DNA from: Candidatus Faecivivens stercoripullorum
GTDB taxonomy: Bacteria; Bacillota; Clostridia; Oscillospirales; Ruminococcaceae
Length of the DNA stretch: 11,711 bases
Reading direction: 5' to 3'
Assembly (NCBI GenBank): GCA_018715285.1
Contig: DVLW01000239.1
Location: 1-11,711 of the forward strand
A program made the position numbers and the translations under genes. Shown here one piece after another: positions 1-5,988 of this stretch. Position 1 is the stretch's first letter. Each line of letters opens with the position of its first letter. The notes under the pieces were generated by a model. It was not told the DNA's origin. It searched no databases and saw only the letters and a program-made list of their open reading frames with translations.

Positions 1-1283
1 CTCCGAAACCCAACCAGTACCAGTCGCTGCATACCTCGGTTCTCGACCATGGCGTTCCGTTTGAGGTGCAGATTCGTACATGGGATATGCACTATACTGC
101 TGAGTACGGTATCGCCGCTCACTGGAAATACAAAGCTGGTATCTCCAAGGGTGACGTTAAGAGCGATAAGCAGCTGGAATGGATTCGTAAAATCATCGAG
201 TCCCAGCAGGAGGCCGAAGGCGAAGACCTGATGCGGAATATCCGTACCGACCTTTCGTCTGAGGATGTATTCGTATTTACGCCCAAAGGTGACGTTAAAA
301 ACCTGCCTGCCGGTTCGACTATCATTGACTTTGCCTATGCGATTCATACGGCGGTCGGCAATCGGATGACCGGTGCAAAGGTTGACGGACGTATTGTTCC
401 GCTGAGCTATGAACTGAAAACGGGTGAAATCGTCGAGGTTCTGACCGCGAAAAACGGCACAGGCCCCAAGCGTGGATGGCTGGAAATCGCAAAAACCAGC
501 GAAGCCAGAAACAAAATCCGCGGCTGGTTCAAACGGGAACGCAGAGAAGAAAATATTGCATCCGGTAAGGCGATTGTCGAACAGGAATTTAAACGCAACC
601 AGATTCGTTTTGACACGGATGAAGAATATCTGGCGTTCATGGATGAGCTGGTCAGACGGCAGCATAAAGAGTCGCTGGATGATTTTTACGCGGCGATTGG
701 ATACGGCGGTCTGGTGCTCTCTCACCTGATGCCGCGTATCAAGGATGCTTACGCCAAACAGGCAAGTAATTTCGCTGAGCGGGAAATGGAGAAGCTCAAA
801 AAGGCTCCTGTTATCACCAAAAACGGCGCTCCGGTTATTGTCGAGGGTATCGGCAACAACTGTCCTGTTAAGATGGCGAAATGCTGTAACCCGCTGCCGG
901 GCGATGATATTATCGGGTTTATCACCCGTGGGTACGGTGTTTCGGTACACAAGCGTGATTGCGCAAACGCGCAGGCTTCCCTCAAGGACGTTGCCCAGAA
1001 AGAACGCTGGATTCGTGTCGACTGGGCACCGGAAGCTCAGATCGATTTCAGAGCAAGTTTGCAGATTATCGCGACTAACCGTGACGGACTGGCGGCAGAT
1101 GTTGCCCTTGCAATTGCTAATATGCGGGTACCGCTGCATGAAATCAGCGCAAGAGGTCTGAAAAACGGCAATGCTGAAGTTATGCTCACTATTTCCACGC
1201 AGGGTAAGGAACATCTTCTTACTATCTGCCAGAAACTCGGTAAAATTCGCGGCGTCATCTCTGTCGAACGCACCGGGCGGTGA
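1..1283 (+). CDS. relA: Bifunctional (p)ppGpp synthetase/hydrolase RelA/SpoT, 3' part only
   Basis: This is a long RelA/SpoT-family protein that makes, and usually also hydrolyses, the stringent-response alarmone (p)ppGpp in the cytosol. The frame is open from base 3 to the TGA at 1281-1283, so the start, the hydrolase domain and most of the synthetase domain lie upstream of the window; 426 codons are visible. The visible part opens with the end of the synthetase domain (PKPNQYQSLHT, EVQIRT, then AEYGIAAHWKYK). A TGS domain follows at about visible residues 88-150 (VFVFTPKGDV). After a helical region comes the conserved cysteine domain (AKCCNPLPGDDIIGF, then HKRDC, about 290-320). A C-terminal ACT domain runs from about 349 to the end. 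These regulatory domains bind the ribosome in the family. dtd follows, as in many Firmicutes, but here after about 950 bp of repeat DNA. The last codons resemble that repeat's tail. Confidence 0.96.
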   Translation, partial: PKPNQYQSLHTSVLDHGVPFEVQIRTWDMHYTAEYGIAAHWKYKAGISKGDVKSDKQLEWIRKIIESQQEAEGEDLMRNIRTDLSSEDVFVFTPKGDVKNLPAGSTIIDFAYAIHTAVGNRMTGAKVDGRIVPLSYELKTGEIVEVLTAKNGTGPKRGWLEIAKTSEARNKIRGWFKRERREENIASGKAIVEQEFKRNQIRFDTDEEYLAFMDELVRRQHKESLDDFYAAIGYGGLVLSHLMPRIKDAYAKQASNFAEREMEKLKKAPVITKNGAPVIVEGIGNNCPVKMAKCCNPLPGDDIIGFITRGYGVSVHKRDCANAQASLKDVAQKERWIRVDWAPEAQIDFRASLQIIATNRDGLAADVALAIANMRVPLHEISARGLKNGNAEVMLTISTQGKEHLLTICQKLGKIRGVISVERTGR

Positions 1284-1305
1284 GGTGGCGTGTCGCCACG
1301 GACTT

Positions 1306-1377
1306 GTTCGCGACGGTCGCTCCTGCTTCGCAATCCGCTCGGCCGTAAAAGAAACAACCTGAGCGAACGCGCCGGGT
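1306..1377 (+). repeat. 72-bp direct repeat module, first copy
   Basis: This matches 1945-2016 without gaps, with about 64 of 72 positions identical by eye. Shared landmarks are cgctcctgcttcgcaatccg and the end cgccgggt. A diverged relative on the - strand lies near 10731-10779, also ahead of that core's head, so the module order is partly conserved. Confidence 0.85.
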
Positions 1378-1420
1378 AGATGGTGCGATATTTGGGCTGC
1401 TTTCGTGGGAGCACAATTGG

Positions 1421-1456
1421 CACCCACTGCCCATCTGTTCACGCGAGCGCAGAGCG
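1421..1456 (+). repeat. 36-bp direct repeat, first copy (isolated core head)
   Basis: This is identical to 1554-1589 and begins cacccactgcccatctgttc. At the second site it leads into the full core. Here the core is missing, and the sequence passes instead to a module at about 1482-1520. In the inverted copy that module lies beyond the core, at about 10270-10310. This is what an internally deleted element would look like. Confidence 0.85.
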
Positions 1457-1553
1457 GCGCAGTGCCTGCGCTCCCTGTTTGCCGGGATTCGTTCACGCCT
1501 CTGGTGCTCAGCACTCGACGGCTTCGACCACGCTCGAACGTAAAGAGGTTGCG

Positions 1554-1589
1554 CACCCACTGCCCATCTGTTCACGCGAGCGCAGAGCG
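1554..1589 (+). repeat. 36-bp direct repeat, second copy (head of full core)
   Basis: Exact copy of 1421-1456, offset by 133 bp. It forms the start of the full core and has a diverged counterpart at about 10664-10695 on the - strand. Confidence 0.85.
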
Positions 1590-1640
1590 AGTGCCAAAGT
1601 TACGCACTCAGTGGGGTCGGTAATGATAAAAAGTTTAGGT

Positions 1641-1682
1641 CAAGCCTTTTCAAAGGCTTGCGGGTCCAGGGCGGCGCCCTGG
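1641..1682 (+). other. Paired hairpins in core A
   Basis: Two hairpins stand 5 bp apart. The first is caagccttttcaaaggcttg, with 9 bp arms. The second is CCAGGGC-GGC-GCCCTGG at 1666-1682. In copy B the first is unchanged, and the second keeps its arms while its three-base loop becomes AGA. Neither is followed by a T-run, so they are poor candidates for ordinary intrinsic terminators. Confidence 0.8.
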
Positions 1683-1770
1683 GAACCTACCGACAAGCAC
1701 TATCTATCCGGTTATCTTTTCGCCGTCTTTAGATCAGGAGAGCTCGAGAACCCTATCAAGGGGGTCTCGA

Positions 1771-1805
1771 TAGGGTGAAAGGGGCTCGATGCCCCTTTCA
1801 CCCTA
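1771..1805 (+). other. Long hairpin with covarying stem, copy A
   Basis: A perfect 15-bp stem (1771-1785 with 1791-1805) closes a TCGAT loop (1786-1790). The equivalent hairpin in copy B has the same loop but different bases at about eight stem pairs, all still able to pair. There is no T-run after it. Confidence 0.88.
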
Positions 1806-1895
1806 CTTGAGCGAGCTGCAAACTGCCGGTTACGCTGTCACTGGAACTACGTGGGCCGGCACGGCGCTGACGTCATTCGCTCTCTGTCCCTCGTC

Positions 1896-1914
1896 GACTG
1901 TCCGGTGGACAGTC
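1896..1914 (+). other. Hairpin GACTGTCC-GGT-GGACAGTC, copy A
   Basis: An 8-bp perfect stem with a GGT loop lies near the 3' edge of the core, inside a weaker outer CGTCG/CGACG pairing. Copy B conserves seven of the eight stem pairs (10343-10359, - strand). Confidence 0.75.
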
Positions 1915-1944
1915 GTGCGACGGACGCGGTGTCCGCGCTGACCA

Positions 1945-2016
1945 GTTCGCGATGGTCGCTCCTGCTTCGCAATCCGCTCGACCGTGATAGTAACAGCCTA
2001 AGCAAACGCGCCGGGT
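1945..2016 (+). repeat. 72-bp direct repeat module, second copy
   Basis: Counterpart of 1306-1377. Its end runs directly into the short hairpin GTGGCG-TGT-CGCCAC (2015-2029). The same hairpin precedes the first module at 1285-1299, which suggests a head-to-tail array. Confidence 0.85.
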
Positions 2017-2036
2017 GGCGTGTCGCCACAGAGTTG

Positions 2037-2241
2037 ATGCCGACTTTAATCTCCCTATATTTTGACAGTTTCCATGGAAAATGTCCGGTTCCGTTAGGAA
2101 CCATGCTCAGCAGTTATAAGCTTCGGCCACCATCCTATGAGAAAAATGGTGCAGTGCTCGTTCACACTCCATTAACAGACTCGTCTGTACATAATCACTA
2201 TACAATAATACACAAATCCATTCAACAGGAGAAGAAACAGT
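2037..2241. other. Leader region of dtd outside the repeat
   Basis: About 205 bp lies between the repeat and dtd. It has a perfect hairpin GGTTCC-GTTA-GGAACC (2087-2102) and a small palindrome ACAGAC-TC-GTCTGT (2175-2188), followed by an AT-rich stretch (about 2189-2222). The AT-rich part is the likely promoter area for the dtd operon. No -35/-10 pair with correct spacing could be picked, so no promoter is called. Confidence 0.4.
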
Positions 2242-2715
2242 ATGAAACTGGTTATTCAGCGGGTATCCCGCGCTAAAGTTACTTCCGGGCCTGAAACGCT
2301 CGGCGAAATCGGACAGGGTTTGATGATTCTCTGCGGCGTTATGGAAGGCGATACCATCGAGGATGCGCACTGGCTCGCAGATAAAACCGTCAAGCTCCGT
2401 ATCTTCACCGACCCGGATGATAAACTCAACCTTTCGCTTCAGGACATCGGCGGCGGTGCTCTGGTTGTCAGCAATTTTACCCTTGCAGGCTCCTGCCGCA
2501 GAGGTAACCGTCCGTCCTTTATCCGCGCTGCTAAACATCCGCTCTCCGAAGACCTCTACGAAGCATATGTAAGCCGTCTGCGTGAAAATGGTATTACAAC
2601 CGCTACCGGCCGTTTCGGCGCTCCGATGGAGATTGACATGCTGGCGGATGGCCCTATTACAATCCTGATGGACTCGGAAGAACGCGCTCTGCCCAGACAT
2701 AAGGCTGAAGAATAA
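2242..2715 (+). CDS. dtd: D-aminoacyl-tRNA deacylase Dtd
   Basis: Dtd is a cytosolic proofreading enzyme that hydrolyses D-amino acids (and glycine mischarged on tRNA-Ala) from tRNA. The 157-residue product has the family's full length and landmarks. These are the N-terminal MKLVIQRVSRAKV, the SNFTL motif (residues 77-81, the usual S-Q-F-T-L with N in second place) and the Gly-Pro pair of ADGPIT (137-138), which in the family forms the chirality-checking cis-dipeptide. The ATG at 2242 has an AGGAG ribosome binding site about 10 bp upstream. relA-dtd adjacency is common in Firmicutes. The metallo-beta-lactamase gene starts 16 bp after the stop, so the two are probably co-transcribed. The C-terminal dozen residues (EERALPRHKAEE) are a charged extension with no visible motif. 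Confidence 0.96.
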   Translation: MKLVIQRVSRAKVTSGPETLGEIGQGLMILCGVMEGDTIEDAHWLADKTVKLRIFTDPDDKLNLSLQDIGGGALVVSNFTLAGSCRRGNRPSFIRAAKHPLSEDLYEAYVSRLRENGITTATGRFGAPMEIDMLADGPITILMDSEERALPRHKAEE

Positions 2716-2731
2716 CCGGAGGTTGCAGAAT

Positions 2732-3325
2732 ATGAAAATCATTACGATGCCGGTCGGAATGCTGGCGGCAAACTGCTATCTGCTCTGTTCGGATAATAAA
2801 AACTGCGCGATTATCGACCCGGGCGCTGAGCCGGAACGTATCGCTAAAAAAATAACCGATGAAGGGCTTACCCCGAAAATGATTCTGCTGACCCATGCCC
2901 ATTTTGACCATATCGGCGGCGCTGCTGCACTTCAGGCAAAATACGGTATCCCGGTATGGCTGCATAAATCCGACTGGGAAATGGCGCTTGACCCAAATAA
3001 AAACCTCTCGCCAATGCTCGGCGGCGGACAGTTTGTACTGCACCCGGACAGAGCACTTGAGGGCGGCGGTCAGCTCAAAATGGATGAAATTACAATCGGT
3101 GTGATCGAAACGCCCGGGCATACTCCCGGAGGTGTTTCACTGCTGGCTGGCGGCGTAGTCTTTTCTGGAGATACGATGTTCGACGGCGGATATGGAAGAA
3201 CCGATTTCTGGGGCGGCGACTGGAACGCGCTGTCCGATTCACTGCAAAAACTGCTCCGGCTGCCGGGTGAAACCAAGGTTTATCCCGGTCACGGCTCTGA
3301 TACAACAATCGCCGCTCAGCGGTAA
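2732..3325 (+). CDS. Metallo-beta-lactamase-fold hydrolase, glyoxalase II-like
   Basis: This is a 197-residue single-domain metal-dependent hydrolase. The zinc-binding signature THAHFDH gives H55, H57, D59 and H60. Further ligand positions are H130 (TPGHTPGG), D147 (FSGDTMF) and H187 (YPGHGSDT), so all usual metal ligands are present. GYGRTDFWGGD (153-163) is typical of the small YcbL/YqgX-like branch of the glyoxalase II group. Its substrate is not known; hydrolysis of S-lactoylglutathione-like thioesters is only a family-level guess. The ATG at 2732 is preferred because GGAGG lies at 2718-2722. A TTG at 2723 is in frame but touches the ribosome binding site. The gene lies in the dtd-hemZ operon, with 33 bp before the next gene. 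Confidence 0.92.
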   Translation: MKIITMPVGMLAANCYLLCSDNKNCAIIDPGAEPERIAKKITDEGLTPKMILLTHAHFDHIGGAAALQAKYGIPVWLHKSDWEMALDPNKNLSPMLGGGQFVLHPDRALEGGGQLKMDEITIGVIETPGHTPGGVSLLAGGVVFSGDTMFDGGYGRTDFWGGDWNALSDSLQKLLRLPGETKVYPGHGSDTTIAAQR

Positions 3326-3358
3326 ATCTGATTTTCGGGTAGATGGGAAGGAATTTGC

Positions 3359-4906
3359 ATGGCAGATAAGATGCAGACTGCCCTGGTGTTTGAGGGCAAT
3401 AATTTTAAATACGAAATGGAAAATGTCACCAAACTCTTTTTCCCGCTGCGGCATTTCGCCTTCCGTTATGACGGCGTGGTCCCGGAAGATAACTATATCT
3501 TCTTTTCGATGCGGGAAATGGAGGATGGCAGTGTCAAGCTGATGGTGCAGATCTCGCTGCCGGCTGAAAAGGAAACCCCTGAAATTCGTTCCAGCCGGGA
3601 AAGCTGTCTGCAAGGCGGTTTGATCGAAAATAAATATGAATCTGAACTGGCAAGACTTTTGTATGCCCAGCTGAATGAGGCAACCGGTATCAGACCGGCA
3701 TGGGGTATCCTGACTGGTGTTCGTCCGGTCAAGCTGGTGCAGAAAAGGCTGGATACCGGAATGACCGATGAAGAAATCAAGGGCGAAATGAAAGCACAGG
3801 ATCTGGTCAGTGACGGCAAACTCTCGCTTGCACTCAAAATCGCTCATGTACAGGCGCGTCTGCTCCAAAACCGCACCAATCGGGATTACAGCCTGTATCT
3901 GTCTATCCCGTACTGTCCGAGCCGGTGCAGCTATTGCAGCTTTGTTTCACAGGCGATTACCGGTAAAAAAGCACAGGAGCTTTTGCCGCGTTACCTGATG
4001 GCGCTGATTAAGGAACTGCGGGTGACAGCAGAGGTCGCAAAAGAACAGGGAATGCGGCTCAGAAGCATCTACCTCGGCGGCGGTACACCGACCGTTCTGT
4101 CGGCATCCCAGCTGCGTCAGCTGACCGGTGCAGTCAAGGATTATTTCCTGTCCGGTTCGGATAACCGCGGTGACGGAAGAATCGAATACACCATTGAAGC
4201 CGGCCGGCCGGATACCATCACGCCGGAAAAACTGGAGGTTATCAAAAACTCCGGTGCAACCCGTATCTCGATTAACCCGCAGACTTTTTCGGACGCGGTT
4301 TTGCAGAAAATCGGACGCAAACATTCGGCTCAGGACGTCATCGACTGTTATCATATGGCGCGTCAGATGGGTTTTGACGATATCAACATGGATTTGATTG
4401 CCGGTCTGCCGGGTGATGATTATGAAGGGTTCTGCCGCAGTCTGGACACTGCCGCTTCACTTCGCCCGGAAAATATTACCGTCCATTCGCTGACCGTCAA
4501 ACGCTCGTCCGCACTCTATGACGGCATTGAAGAAATGGAAGATTATCGCCCGGTACAGCGGATGATGGATTACGCTGAAAGCAAACTGATCGGCGATGGA
4601 TACGACCCGTATTACCTCTACCGGCAGAAAAATACCGTCGGAAACCTTGAGAATGTCGGGTACGCGCTGCCGGGATACTGGGGCGAGTATAACGTGTACA
4701 TCATGGAGGAAATTCAGAATATCTTCGCCTGTGGTGCAGGCGCGGTGTCCAAGGTGCTGAGACCCGGAGGACTGGACCGGATTTATAATTTTAAGTATCC
4801 GTATGAATATCTTGACCGGTTTGCGGATATTCTGGAAAGGAAGCAGCAGCTTTCCCAGCTGCTTTCAGAGGCTGGAAAGGAGTGGGATCATGGTATCGGA
4901 CGTTAA
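3359..4906 (+). CDS. hemZ: HemZ-family radical SAM protein (coproporphyrinogen dehydrogenase-like)
   Basis: The 515-residue product belongs to the HemN/HemZ radical SAM family, whose members use a 4Fe-4S cluster and S-adenosylmethionine; HemZ is classed as an oxygen-independent coproporphyrinogen III oxidase-like protein. The cluster motif is C186-x3-C190-x2-C193 within YCPSRCSYCSF. It is followed by the SAM-binding GGGTP (240-244) and by EAGRPD (280-285), typical of HemZ. About 175 residues precede the radical SAM core, and the C-terminal part resembles a HemN-type domain (NVGYALPGYWGEYN). An ATG at 3359 follows a GGGAAGGA ribosome binding site. The 3' end overlaps the next gene by 17 bp. 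Many gut Clostridia with this gene lack full haem synthesis, so its true substrate here is uncertain. Confidence 0.9.
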   Translation: MADKMQTALVFEGNNFKYEMENVTKLFFPLRHFAFRYDGVVPEDNYIFFSMREMEDGSVKLMVQISLPAEKETPEIRSSRESCLQGGLIENKYESELARLLYAQLNEATGIRPAWGILTGVRPVKLVQKRLDTGMTDEEIKGEMKAQDLVSDGKLSLALKIAHVQARLLQNRTNRDYSLYLSIPYCPSRCSYCSFVSQAITGKKAQELLPRYLMALIKELRVTAEVAKEQGMRLRSIYLGGGTPTVLSASQLRQLTGAVKDYFLSGSDNRGDGRIEYTIEAGRPDTITPEKLEVIKNSGATRISINPQTFSDAVLQKIGRKHSAQDVIDCYHMARQMGFDDINMDLIAGLPGDDYEGFCRSLDTAASLRPENITVHSLTVKRSSALYDGIEEMEDYRPVQRMMDYAESKLIGDGYDPYYLYRQKNTVGNLENVGYALPGYWGEYNVYIMEEIQNIFACGAGAVSKVLRPGGLDRIYNFKYPYEYLDRFADILERKQQLSQLLSEAGKEWDHGIGR

Positions 4907-5828
4907 GAAAAAGCTCGATGCGTCGCTTATCAGCAAAATGGCATGCAAGTCTCCTCAGGAACTGATTCGCCTGTCGGAAAAACGTTACCGCGAACAGATA
5001 TCCGACGTTGCAGACCGCTTCGCCAGCCAGTTTCCAAAACAGAAGATTATCCTGCTGTCCGGGCCTTCCAGCGCCGGTAAAACAACGACTTCTCATAACC
5101 TTGATACCGAACTGGAAAAAAGGGGAATCCATACCTTTCCGCTGTCGCTGGATGACTTCTTCTTCGACCGCGACCGGGCGCCGCTGATGGCGGACGGAAA
5201 ACCTGACCTCGAAACGCCGGAACTGATCGATACCGAAACGCTGGAAAACTGCCTCAAGGTGCTCTTTAAAGAGGGAAAGGCAGATTTCCCGATTTTCGAT
5301 TTCAAGCTCGGCAAGCGCAGTGACCAGGTATGGACACATGAACATGATGAAAATACCGCGATTATCATCGAAGGTCTTCATGCCCTTAATCCGCTGATTT
5401 CAGATCGTCCGGTTTTTGCCGACGCGCTGAAACTGTATATCTCGATCAAAACCGAGTACTACCTCGGGGATGAACGGCTGATCTCTACCCGTGAAATGCG
5501 CTTTATCCGCCGGATTATCCGGGATAATAATTTCCGCGGTTGTGCGCCCCAGGATACCATCGCAATGTGGGAAAACGTCGTCCGCGGTGAAGAACGCCAT
5601 ATCCGGCCATTCCGCACCAATGCCGATGTGTGGATTGACTCGCTGCATCTGTATGAGCCGTCTCTCTACCGGCCATTCGCGGAAAAACTGCTGCCGGAAT
5701 GTCTGGATATCCCTGAATGCGCCGATATCGCAAAAGAACTCCTGGATAAACTCTCGCACTTTGAACCAATGTCGCCGGTCGGTATCCCGTCCGATTCGCT
5801 GATGCGTGAATTTATCAAGGGAATTTGA
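4890..5828 (+). CDS. Uridine kinase-like nucleoside kinase
   Basis: This is a 312-residue P-loop kinase of the phosphoribulokinase/uridine kinase superfamily, probably phosphorylating a nucleoside such as uridine with ATP or GTP. The Walker A motif is GPSSAGKTT (residues 58-66), after a short N-terminal region of about 50 residues. Next come LDDFFFDRD (87-95), matching the uridine kinase nucleoside-binding strand, and a hydrophobic strand IIIEGLHALN that fits Walker B. An arginine-rich lid (MRFIRRIIRDNNFRG) follows. It is longer than E. coli Udk (213 residues) because of the extra C-terminal third. The ATG at 4890 has AAAGGAG about 9 bp upstream and overlaps the end of hemZ by 17 bp, which suggests translational coupling. 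Longer starts within hemZ are rejected because they lack a ribosome binding site. Confidence 0.88.
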   Translation: MVSDVKKKLDASLISKMACKSPQELIRLSEKRYREQISDVADRFASQFPKQKIILLSGPSSAGKTTTSHNLDTELEKRGIHTFPLSLDDFFFDRDRAPLMADGKPDLETPELIDTETLENCLKVLFKEGKADFPIFDFKLGKRSDQVWTHEHDENTAIIIEGLHALNPLISDRPVFADALKLYISIKTEYYLGDERLISTREMRFIRRIIRDNNFRGCAPQDTIAMWENVVRGEERHIRPFRTNADVWIDSLHLYEPSLYRPFAEKLLPECLDIPECADIAKELLDKLSHFEPMSPVGIPSDSLMREFIKGI

Positions 5829-5894
5829 ATTTAAGATGATGGGCAGATAAAAATCGACGGTCTGTAAGGATTTTCTTAAATTTTTTCAATTCGC

Positions 5895-5923
5895 TTGCAA
5901 GGCTGTGCCGGATGGTTTATAAT
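5895..5923 (+). promoter_or_regulatory. Sigma-A promoter of the zinc-ribbon gene
   Basis: TTGCAA (5895-5900), a 17-bp spacer and a perfect TATAAT (5918-5923) give a near-consensus housekeeping promoter. A start near 5930 would leave a leader of about 60 nt before the ATG at 5989. Confidence 0.85.
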
Positions 5924-5932
5924 AACAATAAA

Positions 5933-5971
5933 GGCATTCCCTGTAGTTGGGAATAGCGTGCGCGCTATGCC
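5933..5971 (+). promoter_or_regulatory. Compact structured leader of the zinc-ribbon gene
   Basis: Within the predicted leader, ATTCCC-TGTAGTT-GGGAAT and AGCG-TGCG-CGCT form adjacent hairpins. GGCAT at the start can pair with ATGCC at the end, giving a three-way-junction-like fold that stops just before the GGAAAGGAAGG ribosome binding site. This may stabilise the mRNA or tune translation. No known riboswitch class is recognised. Confidence 0.45.
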
Positions 5972-5988
5972 GGAAAGGAAGGATCAAC

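Larger units (their letters stand above)
1561..1914 (+). repeat. Core of inverted repeat family, copy A
   Basis: This core aligns along its whole length with the reverse complement of 10343-10695, at roughly four identical bases in five by eye. From 5' to 3' it holds a head (cccatctgttc), then an identical block of about 42 nt (1631-1672) that includes the hairpin at 1641-1660. Next come a second hairpin (1666-1682), a conserved stretch with ttagatcaggagag, and a mismatched hairpin (1744-1770). A long hairpin with swapped stem bases (1771-1805), an identical 42-nt block (1830-1871) and a closing hairpin (1896-1914) complete it. No coding potential is shared between the copies. Confidence 0.88.
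1284..2036 (+). repeat. Composite non-coding repeat element, copy A (relA-dtd gap)
   Basis: The gap between relA and dtd contains no believable gene. The open frames through it lack ribosome binding sites and read through hairpins. It is a mosaic of repeat modules. A 72-bp module occurs at 1306-1377 and 1945-2016. A 36-bp module occurs at 1421-1456 and 1554-1589. A short hairpin (GTGGCG-TGT-CGCCAC) occurs at 1285-1299 and 2015-2029. A core at 1561-1914 recurs inverted at 10343-10695. The arrangement reads as an internally deleted copy joined to a fuller one. It carries no transposase. It could be a non-autonomous mobile repeat, a family of structured RNAs, or both. Confidence 0.8.

Noticed and set aside
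1641..1805. Intrinsic terminators of relA in the repeat hairpins
   Set aside because: The stems are good but none is followed by a T-tract on the + strand, and the same hairpins occur in the opposite orientation elsewhere.
1284..2036. CRISPR array
   Set aside because: The repeats are few, of unequal type and irregularly spaced, without unique spacers of constant length or cas genes.
1284..2036. Insertion sequence or group II intron
   Set aside because: No transposase or reverse transcriptase frame and no clear terminal inverted repeats or target duplications were seen at the borders.
2062..2067. TTGACA as -35 of a dtd promoter
   Set aside because: No acceptable -10 box lies 16-18 bp downstream.
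1380..2276. Open frames of 132 and 141 codons within repeat copy A (1380-1778 and 1851-2276)
   Set aside because: They run through hairpins and direct repeats, lack ribosome binding sites, have Arg/Ser/Pro-rich low-quality sequence and are not preserved in copy B. The second also overlaps the dtd start.
2107..2742. Long - strand open frame opposite dtd (211 codons)
   Set aside because: It is the antisense shadow of a well-supported dtd gene and has no recognisable domain.
5866..5890. Terminator of the nucleoside kinase operon at the T-rich stretch
   Set aside because: There is a T-run, but the preceding inverted repeat is only about 4 bp and AT-rich.
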